Part shown: piece after piece, positions 35,082 to 48,800 of the stretch
Position numbering within the stretch: the first letter of the stretch is position 1
Layout of the letters: the number at the start of each line of letters is the position of its first letter
Assembly (NCBI RefSeq): GCF_000226095.1
Contig: NC_016477.1
Span: 2,728,001 to 2,792,000 of the forward strand
Direction of reading: 5' to 3'
Length of the DNA stretch: 64,000 nt
DNA from: Thermothelomyces thermophilus ATCC 42464
Taxonomy: Eukaryota > Ascomycota > Sordariomycetes > Sordariales > Chaetomiaceae
Translations under genes and position numbers: made by a program
The notes under the pieces: model-generated
Told to the model about the DNA's origin: nothing
Databases searched by the model: none
Seen by the model: the letters and a program-made list of their open reading frames with translations, nothing else

Positions 35082-38000
35082 ACCTAATTTCGCCGACGCT
35101 TATAAATTAGCTATAGATACCCTAGAGAATAAAGCGGAAGCATAGTATAGTCAAAGGGCCATTTCTAATATAATAAGTACGTAGGGAGACCGAACCGATC
35201 GATATTATTATAGCAGGGAAGACTATAGTAGTTATATTTAGCATTATAGATATAGGTAACGACAAAGATATAATATTAGGGTTATTATAGTATGAAGATT
35301 ATAACCTAAACATTAGCTAGAAGAATAGTAGCTACCTACGACTCTAAACAGAGTCATATTCGACTAGTAAGATAGGGAGTATATAAGGATCGCAAGTAGA
35401 CGATGCTTAGGGGAAGGCATATCCTATAGATCTACTACAAGAGACGGATAGTAGTAGGCAAACTACTACAGACTCTAGAAGAAGCAGTATAACAATACTA
35501 ACGTTATAATAGAAGGAACGAGCTAAATCGCTAATAGCTATTCTCTCTATTGACGAATGCGGAGCACTATAACTAGAGTAGTAGGTTAAGATAGGAGAAA
35601 TCGCTAGCATTACTATAGACGGAACCAAGTTCGTATACTATTAGAAAGCCGAGAGACGAGACAAGACTAGGGGAGTACTAAAGAAATACAAAGGATACCT
35701 AGCATTCGAACCGAAGTATCTAGAAGGATTACTAGAGTATGGCCTATAGGATTACGAGATTAAGCTTAAGGAAGGAGTATGACTAAAGTTCTTTAAGATT
35801 TACTATACAAGCTAGATATAGAACGAAGAACTTAAGCGATATTTAAAGGAGAACCTTCGAAGAGGATATATCTGCCTGTTAACATCGCTAGTAGGCTATC
35901 TAATCCTATTTATACCTAAGAAAGATAGAAAGCTATAGTTATACGTTAACTATTGGTAACTTAATAAATAGACTATGAAAAACCGATACCTGTTATCGCT
36001 AATCTTACGGCTCCGAGATCAGTTAGTAGGAGCCTAATATTTCACGTGTCTTAACTTGCCATCGGCCTATAACTATATATAGATCAAAGAAGGTAACGAG
36101 TAGAAAACGGCCTTTAGGACACCCTATAGTCACTATAAGTACCTTGTTATACCATTTGGACTTACGAACGCGCTAGCAACGTTCTAAGCCCTAATTGATT
36201 AAGCTATCCGACCCTTTCTCGACAAATTTATAATATATTATCTCGACAATATACTTATCTTCTCTAAGACAATAGACAAACACTAGAAGTATATAAGAGT
36301 AGTACTAGACGTGTTATATATATATAAGCTATTAGTTAACAAGGAAAAGAGCGAATTCCACATTAGGAAGACGGTGTTTCTAGGATATAAGATATCCCTA
36401 AGATAAATCCAGATAGAACCTTTAAAGGTTAAAGCCATTAAGGATTAGCTACGACCGACGTTAGTCACAGAAGTACAAAGTTTTATCAGGTTTATAAGTT
36501 TCTACCAGATGTTTATTAGGAACTTTAGAGCGATCGTACGATCTTTATATAAACTTACTAAGAAGAATGCTAAATTCTAATAGAAAGAGTAATATAAGCA
36601 AGTATTTATATAGATCTATGACGCTATTACTAAAGATCTAGTACTAGTACTACTAGACCCTAAGAAGCCATTTGAGGTGGAAACGGACGCTTCAGACTAT
36701 GCTATTGGAGGATAGTTAGGATAACGAGACGAACAAGGGAAGCTACATCCTATAGCCTTCTTTTTAAAGAAGCTCGACAGACTATGTCTTAATTATCTAA
36801 TCTATAACAAAGAACTACTTGCGATTGTCGAAGCTTTTAAGGAATAATGACTATACCTTAGCGATACGATTAAACTAGTATAAGTATATATAGATTATAA
36901 GAATTTACAATACTTTATAATGACAAAGGAGCTTAACGGACGACAAATACAATAGGTAGAATTCCTTACGGAATTTAATTTTGAGATCCGTTATAAGAAG
37001 GGCAAAGAGAACGTACGAGCGGATGCCTTAAGCCGACGAACAGATCATACGGAAGGACGAACGGAAATAACGCCACCATTATTTAAGGAATAAATAGACA
37101 GAACGCTATACTACGAAACGTAGATACCTATAGAAGATAATCTACTTGACTCGTTTCTAGAATATTATATAATCTTTCGAGAAGAAAGGATTAACAAGGC
37201 ATAGTATTAAGCAATACCCGGACTAGTAGTACCTAACGAAGTGAAAGAAAAAAATAGGAAACTCTAATACCGAGGCAAAGCGTATATCTACGACAAAGAT
37301 TAATAGCTACAAATAATTTAAGAACTCTACAAGTCGAAACTCGGAGGATATAAAGGAGTTATAAAGACTATCGTATAAGTCAAGAAATACTACGACTTTC
37401 TATAGTTAACAGTACAAGTCAAGGAAGTCATATGGAACTACAACATCTATAATTGAGGCAAAGCGGTACAGCACAAGCCATATAGGCTACTTTAGCTACT
37501 ACTAATAGCTAACAAACTATAGAGTTTAGTTATAATGGACTTTATTATGAAACTACTAGAATCTAAAGATATAGCTATAGGGGTAATCTATAATAGTATT
37601 CTTACTATAATAGACTGCCTAACTAAATAGGTATACTTCTTTCCCTACAAGGACTCCTAGATAGCTAAACAGTTAGTAGATGTGATCTACCGGCAAGTCA
37701 TATCAATACACGCTTGGCTGTAAGAATAGATTACCAATCGAGACACCAAGTTTGTATTGAAGTTCTAGTAAGCGTTAATACAACAATTAGGCGTTAATAG
37801 CAAGCTATTAATGGCATATTACCTATAAACCGACAGATAAACAGAGCGACTAAACTAAGTTATCGAGCAATACCTCTATTCTTACGTTAACTACTAGTAA
37901 GACGACTAGGTCATGCTATTATTAACAGTATAACTTGCCTACAATATAACGCTAATAGAAATAACTAAAGTTATACCATTCTTTGCAAACTATAGATATA

Positions 38001-38614
38001 AAGCAGACCTTAGGTAAGGACTAGAGGTTATAGTGCCAAGAGCGGCAGTCAAAGTAGAACAGATATATATACTATATAAGAAGTTCAAAAAGGAACTTGA
38101 GTTTGTCAGAACTAGAATAAAGAACTACTACGACAAACATAGGCTCGAAGGACCTTGCCTAGAGAGGGGAGACAAAGTCTACCTAATTATACGAAACTTA
38201 TAAACTAAACGACTAAGCACGAAGCTAGACTTTAAGAAGGTCGGACTCTTCGTTATCAAAGAACAAATCTCGACATCTAACTATCGACTATCATTATTAT
38301 TATCTATATGACTATAGACAGACGTTTTTTATATTTCACTTCTCGAACTAGCGTCAAAGAACGCTAAAATCGCTATAAACATTGAAGTAAAGGACGAAGA
38401 GAAAGAATAGGACATTAAAGAAATTCTAGATTTACGTATTATCAATGGAGAACTATAGTATCTAGTTAAATAGTTCGATTTTAGACTAGAGAATAACTTA
38501 TAAGAACTAGTTAAGAACCTAAATTGCCCTAAGAAACTAGAATAGTTCTACCGGCAGAACCTAGATCGACTAAAGGCAAAACTAGGACAGAATTAAAGAT
38601 AGCGCCCTAGTTAA
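35048..38614 (+). pseudogene. D pol remnant, uninterrupted
   Basis: 3567 nt from ATG to TAA, no net indel. Protease LVDSRAEINLISPTLI retains the catalytic Asp-Ser. RT catalytic motif YYLDNIL (second Asp changed), RNase H ETDASDYAIGG, integrase and chromodomain all recognisable. One of the easier copies to read in the window. Confidence 0.88.
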
Positions 38615-39160
38615 TAACGTTAATACTACTATTAAGCTATATACCTAGAACTGCCCCCGATTCCTATTGCTCTACCTCCTCTAATTTATCTAAAGACGTA
38701 AGACCCTAGCAAACTATCTCCGACCCTCGAGATAATAACGATCGCTTTTAATAACGAATACGGTCTAAACGAGCTAGAGACTCGTCTAGATAATGTTACA
38801 CTTTTGCCAATAAATCGCGGTTGGTATAGAGAGCCTCCTTAGCATCTTGTTCTAATCGGTCAAGGCGCTTTGATTCGTCTATAATATAGGACACTATAGA
38901 AGTTAGTATAGGAAAAATATACTAATAAGGGAATACCGACAAGACGAGACTAGAACCCTAGAACCGTTATACGACCTCCTGCGATGAATATATTTGCTGT
39001 AACGAGAAGAACTCTCTATTATATAGCAGCAGAGGCCGCGAGAAAAATAAAAAGAATAAAGCATTACTTTAAACCTTAGCTCGTTAATAGCAGCAGCCAG
39101 GGCAATACGCTCCTCGGTCTTTATAGACCTTTTTGTCAAACGCTTTACTATACGAGACAT
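38511..39160 (-). pseudogene. D antisense gene: Zn2Cys6-like cluster, two exons
   Basis: Exon 1 is 39160-38941, intron 38940-38894 (47 nt), exon 2 is 38893-38511; 201 codons with stop. This copy keeps a GT donor (GTCGGT), a perfect ACTAAC branch motif and CTATAG acceptor. Exon 1 is open from MSRIVKRL. Cluster positions 35, 38, 45, 54, 57 and 64, with Tyr at all but position 45. The following RRRSYNGSR corresponds to the usual end of the cluster. Basic residues before it fit a DNA-binding N-terminus. It starts 123 nt inside the 3' LTR and overlaps pol by 104 nt. Confidence 0.78.
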
Positions 39161-39282
39161 GTTGTTAACAGTATATAGAAGAAAGAGGGAAATACGGGAG
39201 ACAACTTACTAAGGGTTATTAGCGCTATTTGAAACGGCCTAAGATAGGCTTTTAGGTCGAAAGCCTTAAAGGAGGGGCATTG

Positions 39283-39709
39283 TATCACGGAAATATATAT
39301 ATAGAATGCTGCCTAAGCTACCTTCCCTGACAAGCTAATAGGATAGTAGGTATAAACAGACCAATTAGGGAAGGATCACGCTTAGCAAAGTGATCTATAT
39401 ACTATAGGATTACTATCGTAGCCGTGATCCAGACGGTAGAGGATTACTAGATGAAGAGTGATCCTAAGATTATATATATATATAGATAGTCACTCGTTAC
39501 GGTGGACTCTGGGAGTTTACTAGTGATAGTAACCTAACCTATAATCATAGTACTTATACCAAGCATCGCCGACTATTATAGGAGATAACTCTAGTGTTGT
39601 TATGAACCCTTTGGCTTTACCGAATCCCTTAGACGACCTGTACGCCCGTCCCGCTTAACCTACCTTCGTCTGAACCCTTTTAGAAGAAGTCTAAGTTGGG
39701 TTCGTCACA
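39283..39709 (+). repeat. D 3' LTR (427 bp)
   Basis: Begins TATCACGG after the polypurine tract AAAGGAGGGGCATTG and ends GTTCGTCACA, one of the least mutated right ends. A hairpin (39247-39265) lies just upstream. Confidence 0.95.
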
Positions 39710-39714
39710 CTAGT

Positions 39715-41170
39715 AGAAGTTTATAAATCCGATAAAGCTTTATACTTCTATAACTAATGTTAGTTATAGCTAATTCTTAATAGCTTTAACCTTTAAAGGT
39801 TCTATCTGAATCTGTCCTAAGGATATCTTATATCCTAGAAATACCGTTTTCCTAATGTAGAATTTGCTCTTTTCCTTGTTAACTAATAGTTTATATATAT
39901 ATAGTACGTCTAGCATTGCTTTTACGTGCTTCTAGTGTTTATCTATTATCTTAGAGAAGATAAGTATATTATTAAGATAATATATTGTAAATTTGTCGAG
40001 AAAGGGTTAAATAGCTTGATTAATTAGGGCTTGGAACGTTACTAGTGCGTTTATAAGTCTAAATGGCATGACAAGGTACTCGTAGTAGCTATAGGGTGTT
40101 CTAAAGGCCGTTTTCTACTCGTTGCCTTCTTTAATCTATATATAGTTATAGGCCGATAATAGGTCAAGATACGTAAAATATTAGGCTCTTACTAACTAAT
40201 CTCGGAGCTATAAGATTAGTAGTAATAGGTATCGGTTTTTTATAGTCTATTTATTAAGTTGCCGATAGTCAACATATAACTATAGCTTTCTATCTTTCTT
40301 AGGCACAAATAGGATTAGGTAGCCTACTAGCAATATTGATAGGCGGATATATCCTCTTTGAAGATTCTCCTCTAAATATTACTTAAGTTCTTCGTTCTAT
40401 ATCTAGCTCGTATAGTAAATCTTAAAGAACTTTAGTCGTACTCCTTCCTTAAGCTTAATCTTATAATCCTATAGGCCGTGTTCTAGTAATCCTTCTAGAT
40501 GCTTCGGTTCGAATGTTAGGTATTCTTTATATTCCTTCGGTACTTCCCTAGTCTTGTCTCGTCTCTTGGTTTTCTAATAGTATACGAACTTGGTTCCGTC
40601 TATGGCGATACTAGTGATTTCTCCTATTTTAGCCTACTACTCTAATTACAGTGCTCCGTATTCGTCGACAGAGAGAATAGCTATTAGCGATTTAGCTTGT
40701 TTCTCCTATCGTAACGTTAGTGTCGTTATGCCGCTTCTTCTAGAGTCTATAGTGGTCTGCCTACTACTGTCTGTCTCTTGCGGTAGATCTATAGGATATG
40801 CCTTCCCTTGAGTATCGTCTGCTTGCGATCCTTGCATACTCTCTATCTTACTAGTTAAATATGACTCTATTTAGGGTTGTAGGTAGCTACTATTCTTCTA
40901 GCTAATGTCTGGGTTATAATCTTTATACTATAGTAACCCTAATATTATATCTTTATCGTTACCTATATTTATGATGCTAAATATAACTGCTATAGTCTTC
41001 CTTACTATAGTAATGTCGATTAGTTTAGTCTCCTTATATATCTATTATATTAGAAATGGCCCTTTGACTATACTATACTTCTGCTTTATTCTCTAGGGTA
41101 TCTATAGCTAATTTACAAGTGTTGGCGAAATTAGGTTTATCTCTACTCTACTATCTACTAGTATAAGCAT
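39715..41170 (-). pseudogene. C pol, 5' fragment (protease, RT)
   Basis: Starts at ATG 41170-41168 in the -1 frame to gag. Protease and RT align with E1. D sits within the RT C-terminal part, with TSD CTAGT where unmutated relatives have CCGGT. Confidence 0.86.
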
Positions 41171-42961
41171 TTCGTACTATTTCTATTATACTATTATCTA
41201 TAGTCGCTTGTCTTACCGCTGTCGTCTAAAGATTACGGCGATTTCCTATATTTCTGCTAGGAGGTCTTAATATAGTAGTCTCTTACGATAGTTCCTCTTA
41301 TACTACGCTACTACCTGCCGCTATATAGGCGTTAATGGTTTCTAGGCCCCTTAAAGGGCCTTAACCCGTTTCCTAGGTTAATGCTAACCTCTTTAGTTAT
41401 TTGGCTAATAGCGGCTTCGTCAATTGTACTTATTTCTATAAGCCATTAAGTGCTTATAGCTTTCTACTATTAAGTCTGTTCTACTTTCTGTCGTACGTGC
41501 TATAGCTTTATCTAAAGCTCCCGAATTTACGATTTCTTTTCGTCCGCGTGATAGAGACAATCGTTACTCTAGCATAAGTCCCATATATCTTGTCCTATTC
41601 TATAGTACCTAGGCTAGGCTCATTTTAGAACTATCGTAATGCCTTCTGGATCGCGGGCTTCGATCTTCTAGAGCAATTCGGCCGCTTTATTTCCTATATC
41701 GTAGACCTATTCTATAGGGTATAAGCTTCTGTCCTTATTTTCTTGTCAGGTTAGCTAGTAATTATTTTCGAATTTGTTATAGAAGTAGTATTAGCATCTG
41801 TATGCTATATATTAGAACTAGGGCACTTGTATATATGTCTTGTGTCGAGAGTATAGTCATATAGCGTTGCCTAGGAGGTATTAGAATTCCTTCCCGAATC
41901 CTTCCTATTATATATAGACTATAGGTACCCTAATACTAAGGTAGGAATATTCCTTCTAGTAGCTTTCCTATATATGCTCGTCTTTTCCGTAGTTTGCGTA
42001 CATAAACCAATATTCTAGGTTCTATACATTATTACTAAGTTACTAGTCGTCAAGGTACTTGGTATAGCTATTAAGCCTATTATATGTCATAGGCTATTCT
42101 CCTTTAATAGTTTCTATGATATGTTAGAGTTCCCTCGTCTTATCTCTTATCTTATCGCTCTACTAGATAAGTCGAATTAAGCGTCTATCCCGTTCGTATA
42201 GTTCTGTATTAAGCCGGAAAACTTCATTATAGTACTATTTAATTTGTTCCTAGAGGAATAAAACATTAGGTCCGGGTCTTTTGATTCCTTAGGTGTCGGT
42301 TGTCTACGATCTATCCTGCCTCCATATAACTGTAAAACCCTACTACCTTAAGGCTAGGAGAATCGAAATTGGTAGTATATACTCTCCTACCGTGTCTTAT
42401 TTGGTAAGACCTGTTTCTAGGTCTATAGTGACTAGTTCGGAGTACGGTGCTTGTTCGTCTTCCCTATTACCATCGTATCCAAGACTATCTATATTATTGC
42501 CTTTATCTTTATAGCCTGTAGCCGCTACTTTGATAACGTCCTTAGTAGTTTTGTCGATGACTGTAATTTCCTTTCTAGGGACTATCTTCTACTCTTTCCT
42601 TAGGCTTTGACATTCTTACTTATAGTGCCCTTTCTTTTTATAGTTATAGTAGGTAATATTAGACTTATCTTTAGTTATCTTCTTCTAGTCCTACTTCTAT
42701 ACTATGTCTATATCTATAGCTCTAGGGTACGTCTTATATAAGGTACTAATATATGCTCGCTTTTTCTTATCATTAGCCTTAACTATAATTCCATTTATTT
42801 GACCTTATTTCTACTACTCTCGTATATAGAGTTAATTATCGATTTTAATAGCCTATATAATATATTCGTCTAGAGTCTTAGGCTAATTATACTTATATAA
42901 CTTATCTTTAACCTTTTTCTTTAAGCTATTATAGAATAGTTATATTAACGCCTTGTCGTTA
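41137..42961 (-). pseudogene. C gag, C-terminal fragment
   Basis: Zinc knuckle (about 42610-42650) and the long extension down to its overlap with the pol start. Split from the N-terminal part by F (TSD CGTTA). Confidence 0.83.
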
Positions 42962-43415
42962 TGTCACGGATAAGCATATAGACAGCCCGGCAGGCTGCAG
43001 CCAGGATATAGGACATTCCGATAGCCAATCACTTAACAGACCAATCAGAAGATTATCACTGCCAAGACTAAGGTCTTTACTAGTAATAATAACATATCAC
43101 CGTTAACAATATAGAATTACAGAGTAAAAGGAGAAATAGTACTAGTAATAACTATTAAAGAAAGACAGATAATTATATATATATAGCTAGCTAGTCACTC
43201 GTTATAGTAGACTCTAGGAGTTTACTAGTAATAGCAACCCAACCTATAATTACAAGTACTTATACCAAGTATTACTAACTATTATAGGAGATAACCCTAG
43301 TATTATTATAAACCCTTTAGCTTTACCAAATCCCTTAGACAACTTATACGCTTGTCCTACTTAGTTTACCTCCGTCTGAACCCTTTTAGAAGAAGTCTAA
43401 GTTAGGTTCGTCACA
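42962..43415 (+). repeat. F 5' LTR (454 bp)
   Basis: Begins TGTCACGGATAAGC and ends TTCGTCACA, both ends unmutated. TATA run near 43175-43185; predicted transcript start 43227-43238 (haplotype 1). Confidence 0.95.
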
Positions 43416-43416
43416 C

Positions 43417-43428
43417 ATTGCTATTACT
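43417..43428 (+). other. F primer-binding site, haplotype 1
   Basis: ATTGCTATTACT, complementary to the transcript start AGTAATAGCAAC of the same element in 11 of 12 positions. The odd one is a transition. Confidence 0.6.
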
Positions 43429-43442
43429 CCCTTTGTTCTATT

Positions 43443-45899
43443 ATGGCTCAGAACGGAGGTGATTTCGACCTCGACATCGACATGGCTACTAACGTTACAG
43501 CCGAACAGCTGCTCGCCTAGCTTAGTCAACTCTAGCAACAGATTCAGGAGTTAGACTAGAGAGATAAGGTTACTTAAGCTCGGATCAAGGAACTCGAAAA
43601 CGGCGAAAAGCACTTATAAAAGCTAGTTAACGAGGCCTATACTAAAATCAAGGCACTCGAAGGCGCCAAAGCAAGCTATATTAAGATCGAACTACCTAGT
43701 AAATATAGAGGAACTAAGGAAGATCTTATAGGATTTCTAATAAACCTCTAATCCTACTTCTGGCTTAATAATAATAAGTTTCTAAACGATAAAGCCAAAG
43801 TCCTCTATATAGCTACAAGACTAGAGGGCAAGGCACTTAAATGGTTCGAGCCTATATAGAATAAGTATCTCATTAAGGAAGACAAAGATAACCGAGACGC
43901 GTTTACGTAGGTAGTCTTTCGATCCTATAACTAGTTTGAAGAAGAGCTTTAGAAGGTTTTTAACGATAAAGATAAGAAGATCTATATATAAGAAAGACTT
44001 GCTAATCTCTAATAGACTAAGTTAGTAACCTCCTATATTATATAGTTTAGACAGAATATACTTAAGTCTTAGCTTAACGATAAGGTATTAATATAACTAT
44101 TCTATAATAGCTTAAAGGAAAAGGTTAAAGACGAACTATATAAGTATAACCGGCCTAAGACTCTAGACAAATACATTATATAGGCTATTAGAATCGATAA
44201 TCGACTCTATATACAAGAGTAGTAGAAACGAGGTTAGATAAACGGAACCGTAGTCAAGGCTAATGATAAGAAAAAACGAGTATATGTTAGTACATCGCAT
44301 AGGACGTATTCTAGAGCTATAGATATAGACGTAACATAAAAGCAAGACAAGAAAAAGACGGCCAAAGACAAGTCTAACGTCACCTACTATAACTATAGAA
44401 AGAAAGGACACTATAAACAAGAATGTCAAAGCCTAAAGAAAGATTAGAAACTAGTCCCTAGAAAGGAAATTATAGCTATTGACGAAACTACTAAGGATAT
44501 TATCGAAATAGTAGCTACAAGCTACAAAGACAGGGATAGCGATATAGATAGTTTCGGATATGACGGCGATAGTAAAGACAAATAAGCACCATACTCTAAA
44601 CTAGTTACTATAGACCTAGAAACAGGTCTTGCCGAATAGGATACGGTAGGAGAGTATATACCACTAATTGCGATTCTCCTAGCCCTAAGGTAGTAGGGTT
44701 TTATAGTTATATAGAGATAGGATGGATCGTGGACGACCGATACCTAAAGAATCGAAAGACCTAGACCTAATATTCTATTCCTCTAGGAACAAATCGAATA
44801 GTACTATAACGAAGGTTTCCGGCTTAATACAGAACTATATAAATGGGATAAACGCTTGATTTGACTTACCTAGTAGAGCGATAAAATAAGGGACGAGATA
44901 AGGGAACTCTAACATATTATAGAAACCATTAAAGGGGAACAGCCTATAATATATAATAGGCCCGATAGCTATACTAAGTATTTTAACGATTAGCAACTTA
45001 GCTATAACGTACGGAATCTAGAGTACCAGTTTATACGCGTAAACCGTAGAAAAGACAAACGTATATGGGAAAACTACTAGAAGAAATACTCCTACCTTAG
45101 CATTAGAGTACCTATAGTATACGTATAGTAGGAAGGATTTAGAAAAGAATTCCAATACCTTCTAGGCAACGCCACACGACTATACCCGCAATATAAGGTA
45201 CATATATAAGTGCCCTAGTTCTAATGTATGTTATACGAATGCCGATACCACTTTCACGACAAATTCGAAAATAATCACTGGCCGACCCGACAAGGAAATG
45301 AGGACAGAAGCCTCTGCCCTGTGGAATAGGTCTATAATGTAGGAAATAGAGCGGCCGAATTGCTCTGGAAAATCGAAGCCTGCGATCTAGAAGGCATCAC
45401 GGTAATACCAAAACGAGCCTGGCCTAGGTACTACAGAATAGGACAAGATATATAGGACTTGTGCCGAAGTAATAACTACCTCTACTATATAGACGAAAAG
45501 AAATCGCGGATCTAGGAGCTTTAGATAAAGCTATGGTACGCACGACGGAAAGCAGAACAGACCTAATAGTAGGAAGCTGCTAGTACTTAATGGCTTATAG
45601 AAATGAGTACGATTGACAAAGCTACTATTAGCCGAATAATCGAAGAGGTTAGCACTGACCTAGGAAACAGGTCAGGGCCCTTCAAGGGGCCCGAAAACCA
45701 TTAACGCCTATATAGTAGCAAGTAGTGGCATAGTATAAGAGGAACTAGTATAAGAAACTACTATATCGAGACCTCCTAGTAGAAATATAGGAAATCGCTA
45801 TAATCTTTAGACAATGGCAGCAAGACAAGTAACTATAGATAATAGCATAATAGAGATAGCACGAAATGCTTATACTAGTAGATAGTAGAGCAGAGATAA
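43443..45899 (+). pseudogene. F gag remnant, best-preserved N-terminus
   Basis: MAQNGGDFDLDIDMAT follows an intact ATG. Residues ~20-70 are charged and coiled-coil-like, ~75-200 resemble a retrotransposon capsid domain, and the CCHC knuckle is at 315-328. The same frame continues for ~480 residues (YSKLVTIDLETGLAE, WEDLE-like spacer, PTRQGNEDRSLCPVE, ATISRIIEEV) to about 45899, 34 nt past the pol ATG. The extension is not a standard part of gag; it could be a spacer or a separate cleavage product. Stops are mostly TAG/TAA from RIP. Confidence 0.86.
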
Positions 45900-48800
45900 A
45901 CCTGATTTTGCCGACGCTTGTAAATTAGCTACAGATACCCTAGAGAATGAAACGGAAGTATGGTATAATCAAAGGGCTATTTCCGATATAATAGGTACGT
46001 AGGGAGACTAAACTGATCGATATCACTATAGCAGGGAAAACCATGGTAATTATATTTAGTATTATAAATATAGGTAACGATAAAGATATAATATTAGGAT
46101 TACTATAGTATAAAGATTATAACCTAGACATTAGCTAGAAGAATAGTAGCTACCTATAACCCCGAACGGAGTTATATTTAACTAGCGAGATAAGGAGTAT
46201 ACAAGGATTACAAGCAGATAATATTCAAGGGAAGGCATATCTTATAGATCTACTACAAGAGACAGATAGTGGTAGGCAGACTACTACAGACTCTAGAAGA
46301 AGCGGTATAATGACACCAACGTTACGACAAGAGGAACAAGCTAAACCGCCGATAGCTATTCTCTCTATTGACGAATGCAGAGCACTATAACTAGAGTAAT
46401 AGGTTAAGATAGGAGAAATTGCTAGCATCGCTATGGATAGAACCAAGTTCGTATACTATTAGAAAGCCGAGAGACAAGACAAGACTAGGGAAATACTAAA
46501 GGAATATAAAGAATACCTAGCATTCGAACCGAAGTATCTAGAAGGATTACTAGAATACAACCTATAAGATTACGAGATCAAACTTAAGGAAGGAGCATAA
46601 CTAAAGTTCTTTAAGATTTACTATATAAGCTAAACATAGAACGAAGAACTTAAGCGATACTTAGAGGAGAACCTTCGAAGAGGATATATCTACCCGTCGA
46701 CATCGCCAATAAACTACCTAATCCTATTTGTACCTAAGAAAGATAGAAAGCTATAGTTATACGTCGACTATTGGTAACTTAACGAACAGACTATGAAAAA
46801 CCGATACCTGTTACTACTAATCTTATAGCTCCAAGATTGGTTAGTAGGAGCCTAATATTTTACGTATCTTAACTTGCTATTAGCCTATAACTATATACAG
46901 ATCAAAGAAGGTAACAAGTAGAAAACGGCCTTTAGGACACCCTATAGCTACTACAAGTACCTCGTCATGCTATTCGGACTTATAAACGTACTAGTAACGT
47001 TCTAAACCCTAATTAATCAAGCTATCTACCCCTTTCTCGATAAATTTATAGTATATTATCTCGATAATATACTTATCTTCTCTAAGACAATAGACGAACA
47101 CCAGAAGTATATAAGAGTAGTACTAGACGCGTTATACGTATATAAGCTATCAGTTAACAAGGAAAAGAGTGAATTCTATGTTAGGAAAATAGTATTTTTA
47201 GAATACGAAATATCCCTAGGACAAATCTAGATAGAACCCTTAAAAGTTAAAGCTATCAAGGATTAGCTACGACCGATATTAGTCACAGAAGTACGAAGTT
47301 TCATTAGGTTTACGAACTTCTACCAGATATTTATTAGGAACTTTAGAGCGATCATACGACCTTTATACGAACTTACTAGGAAGAACGCTAAATTCTAATG
47401 GGAAGAGTAATACAAGCAAGTATTTATATAGATCTATAACGCCATTACTAAAGATCTAGTACTAGTATTACCAGACCCTAAGAAGCTATTTAAGGTAGAA
47501 ATAGACACTTTAGACTATACTATTAGAGGATAGTTAGGATAACAAGATAAACAAGGGAAGCTATACCCTATAGCCTTCTTTTTAAAGAAGCTTAATAGAC
47601 TATATCTTGATTATCTAATCTATAACAAGGAACTACTTACGATTATTAAAGCTTTTAAGGAATAGCGACTATACCTTAGCGGCACAATCGAACTAGTATA
47701 AGTATATATAGATCACAAGAATTTACGGTACTTCATAACGATAAAGGAGCTTAACGGACAACAAATATAATAGGTAGAATTCCTTACGGAATTTAATTTT
47801 GAGATCTGCTATAAGAAAGGCAAAGAGAACGTACGAGCAGACGCCTTAAGCTGACAAACAGATTATACAGAAGGACGAACAGAAATAACGCCACCGTTAT
47901 TCAAGGAACGAATAGACGGAACGCTATATTACGAAATATAGACACCCGTAGAAGATAACCTACTTGACTTGTTCCTAGAATGTTATATAATCTTTCGAGA
48001 AGAAAGGACTAACAAGGCATAGTATTAAGTAACACCCGGACTAGTGGTACCTAATGGAGTAGAAGAAAAAGATAGGAAACTCTGGTACTGAGGTAAAGCG
48101 TACATCTATAACAGGGATCAATAGCTGCGAATAATTCGAGAACTCTATAAATCGAAACTCGGAGGATACAAAGGAGTCACGAAGATTATCGTATAAGTCA
48201 AAAAACACTACGACTTTCTACAATTAACGACACGAGTTAAGGAAGTCATACGGAGCTATAACATCTGCAATGAAAGCAAAACGGCATGATATAAGCTATA
48301 TAGGCTACTTTAGCCACTGCTAACAGCTAACAAACTATAGAGTTTAATTACAATAGACTTTATTACAAAACTACTAGAATCTAAAGACACGGCTATAGGG
48401 GTAATCTATAATAGTATTCTTACTATAGTAGATTGCCTAACTAAATAGGTATACTTCTTTCCCTACAAGGAGTCCTAGATAGCAGAACAGTTAGCAGACG
48501 TAATCTATTGGCAAGTCGTATTAGTATACGCTTGGCTATAGGAATAGATTACCAACAGAGACACCAAGTTCGTATTAAAGTTCTGGCAAGCGTTAATGCA
48601 ACGATTAGGCGTTAATAGTAAGCTGTCAACGGCATATTACCTATAGACTAACGGATAAATAGAGCGACTAAACCAAGTTATCGAGCAGTACCTCCGTTCT
48701 TATATCAACTACTAATAAGATAACTAGGTCATGCTATTACCAATAGTATAACTTGCTTATAATATAATGCTAACGGAAACAACCAAAGTCATACCGTTCT

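Larger units (their letters stand above)
24539..39709 (+). mobile_element. D: chromovirus in C, host of E
   Basis: Own sequence 24539-25792 and 33425-39709, about 7539 bp. LTRs 427 bp each, B type. TSD CTAGT at 24534-24538 and 39710-39714. Primer-binding site 24967-24978 reads GTTGCTATCACT, the unmutated form of haplotype 1. Confidence 0.95.

Noticed and set aside
45676-45693. Near-palindrome GGGCCCTTCAAGGGGCCC, also in the other copies
   Set aside because: Lies within the coding gag extension (Gly-Pro-Phe-Lys-Gly-Pro), about 190 nt from the frame change, too far to act as a frameshift stimulator. Probably codon-driven.
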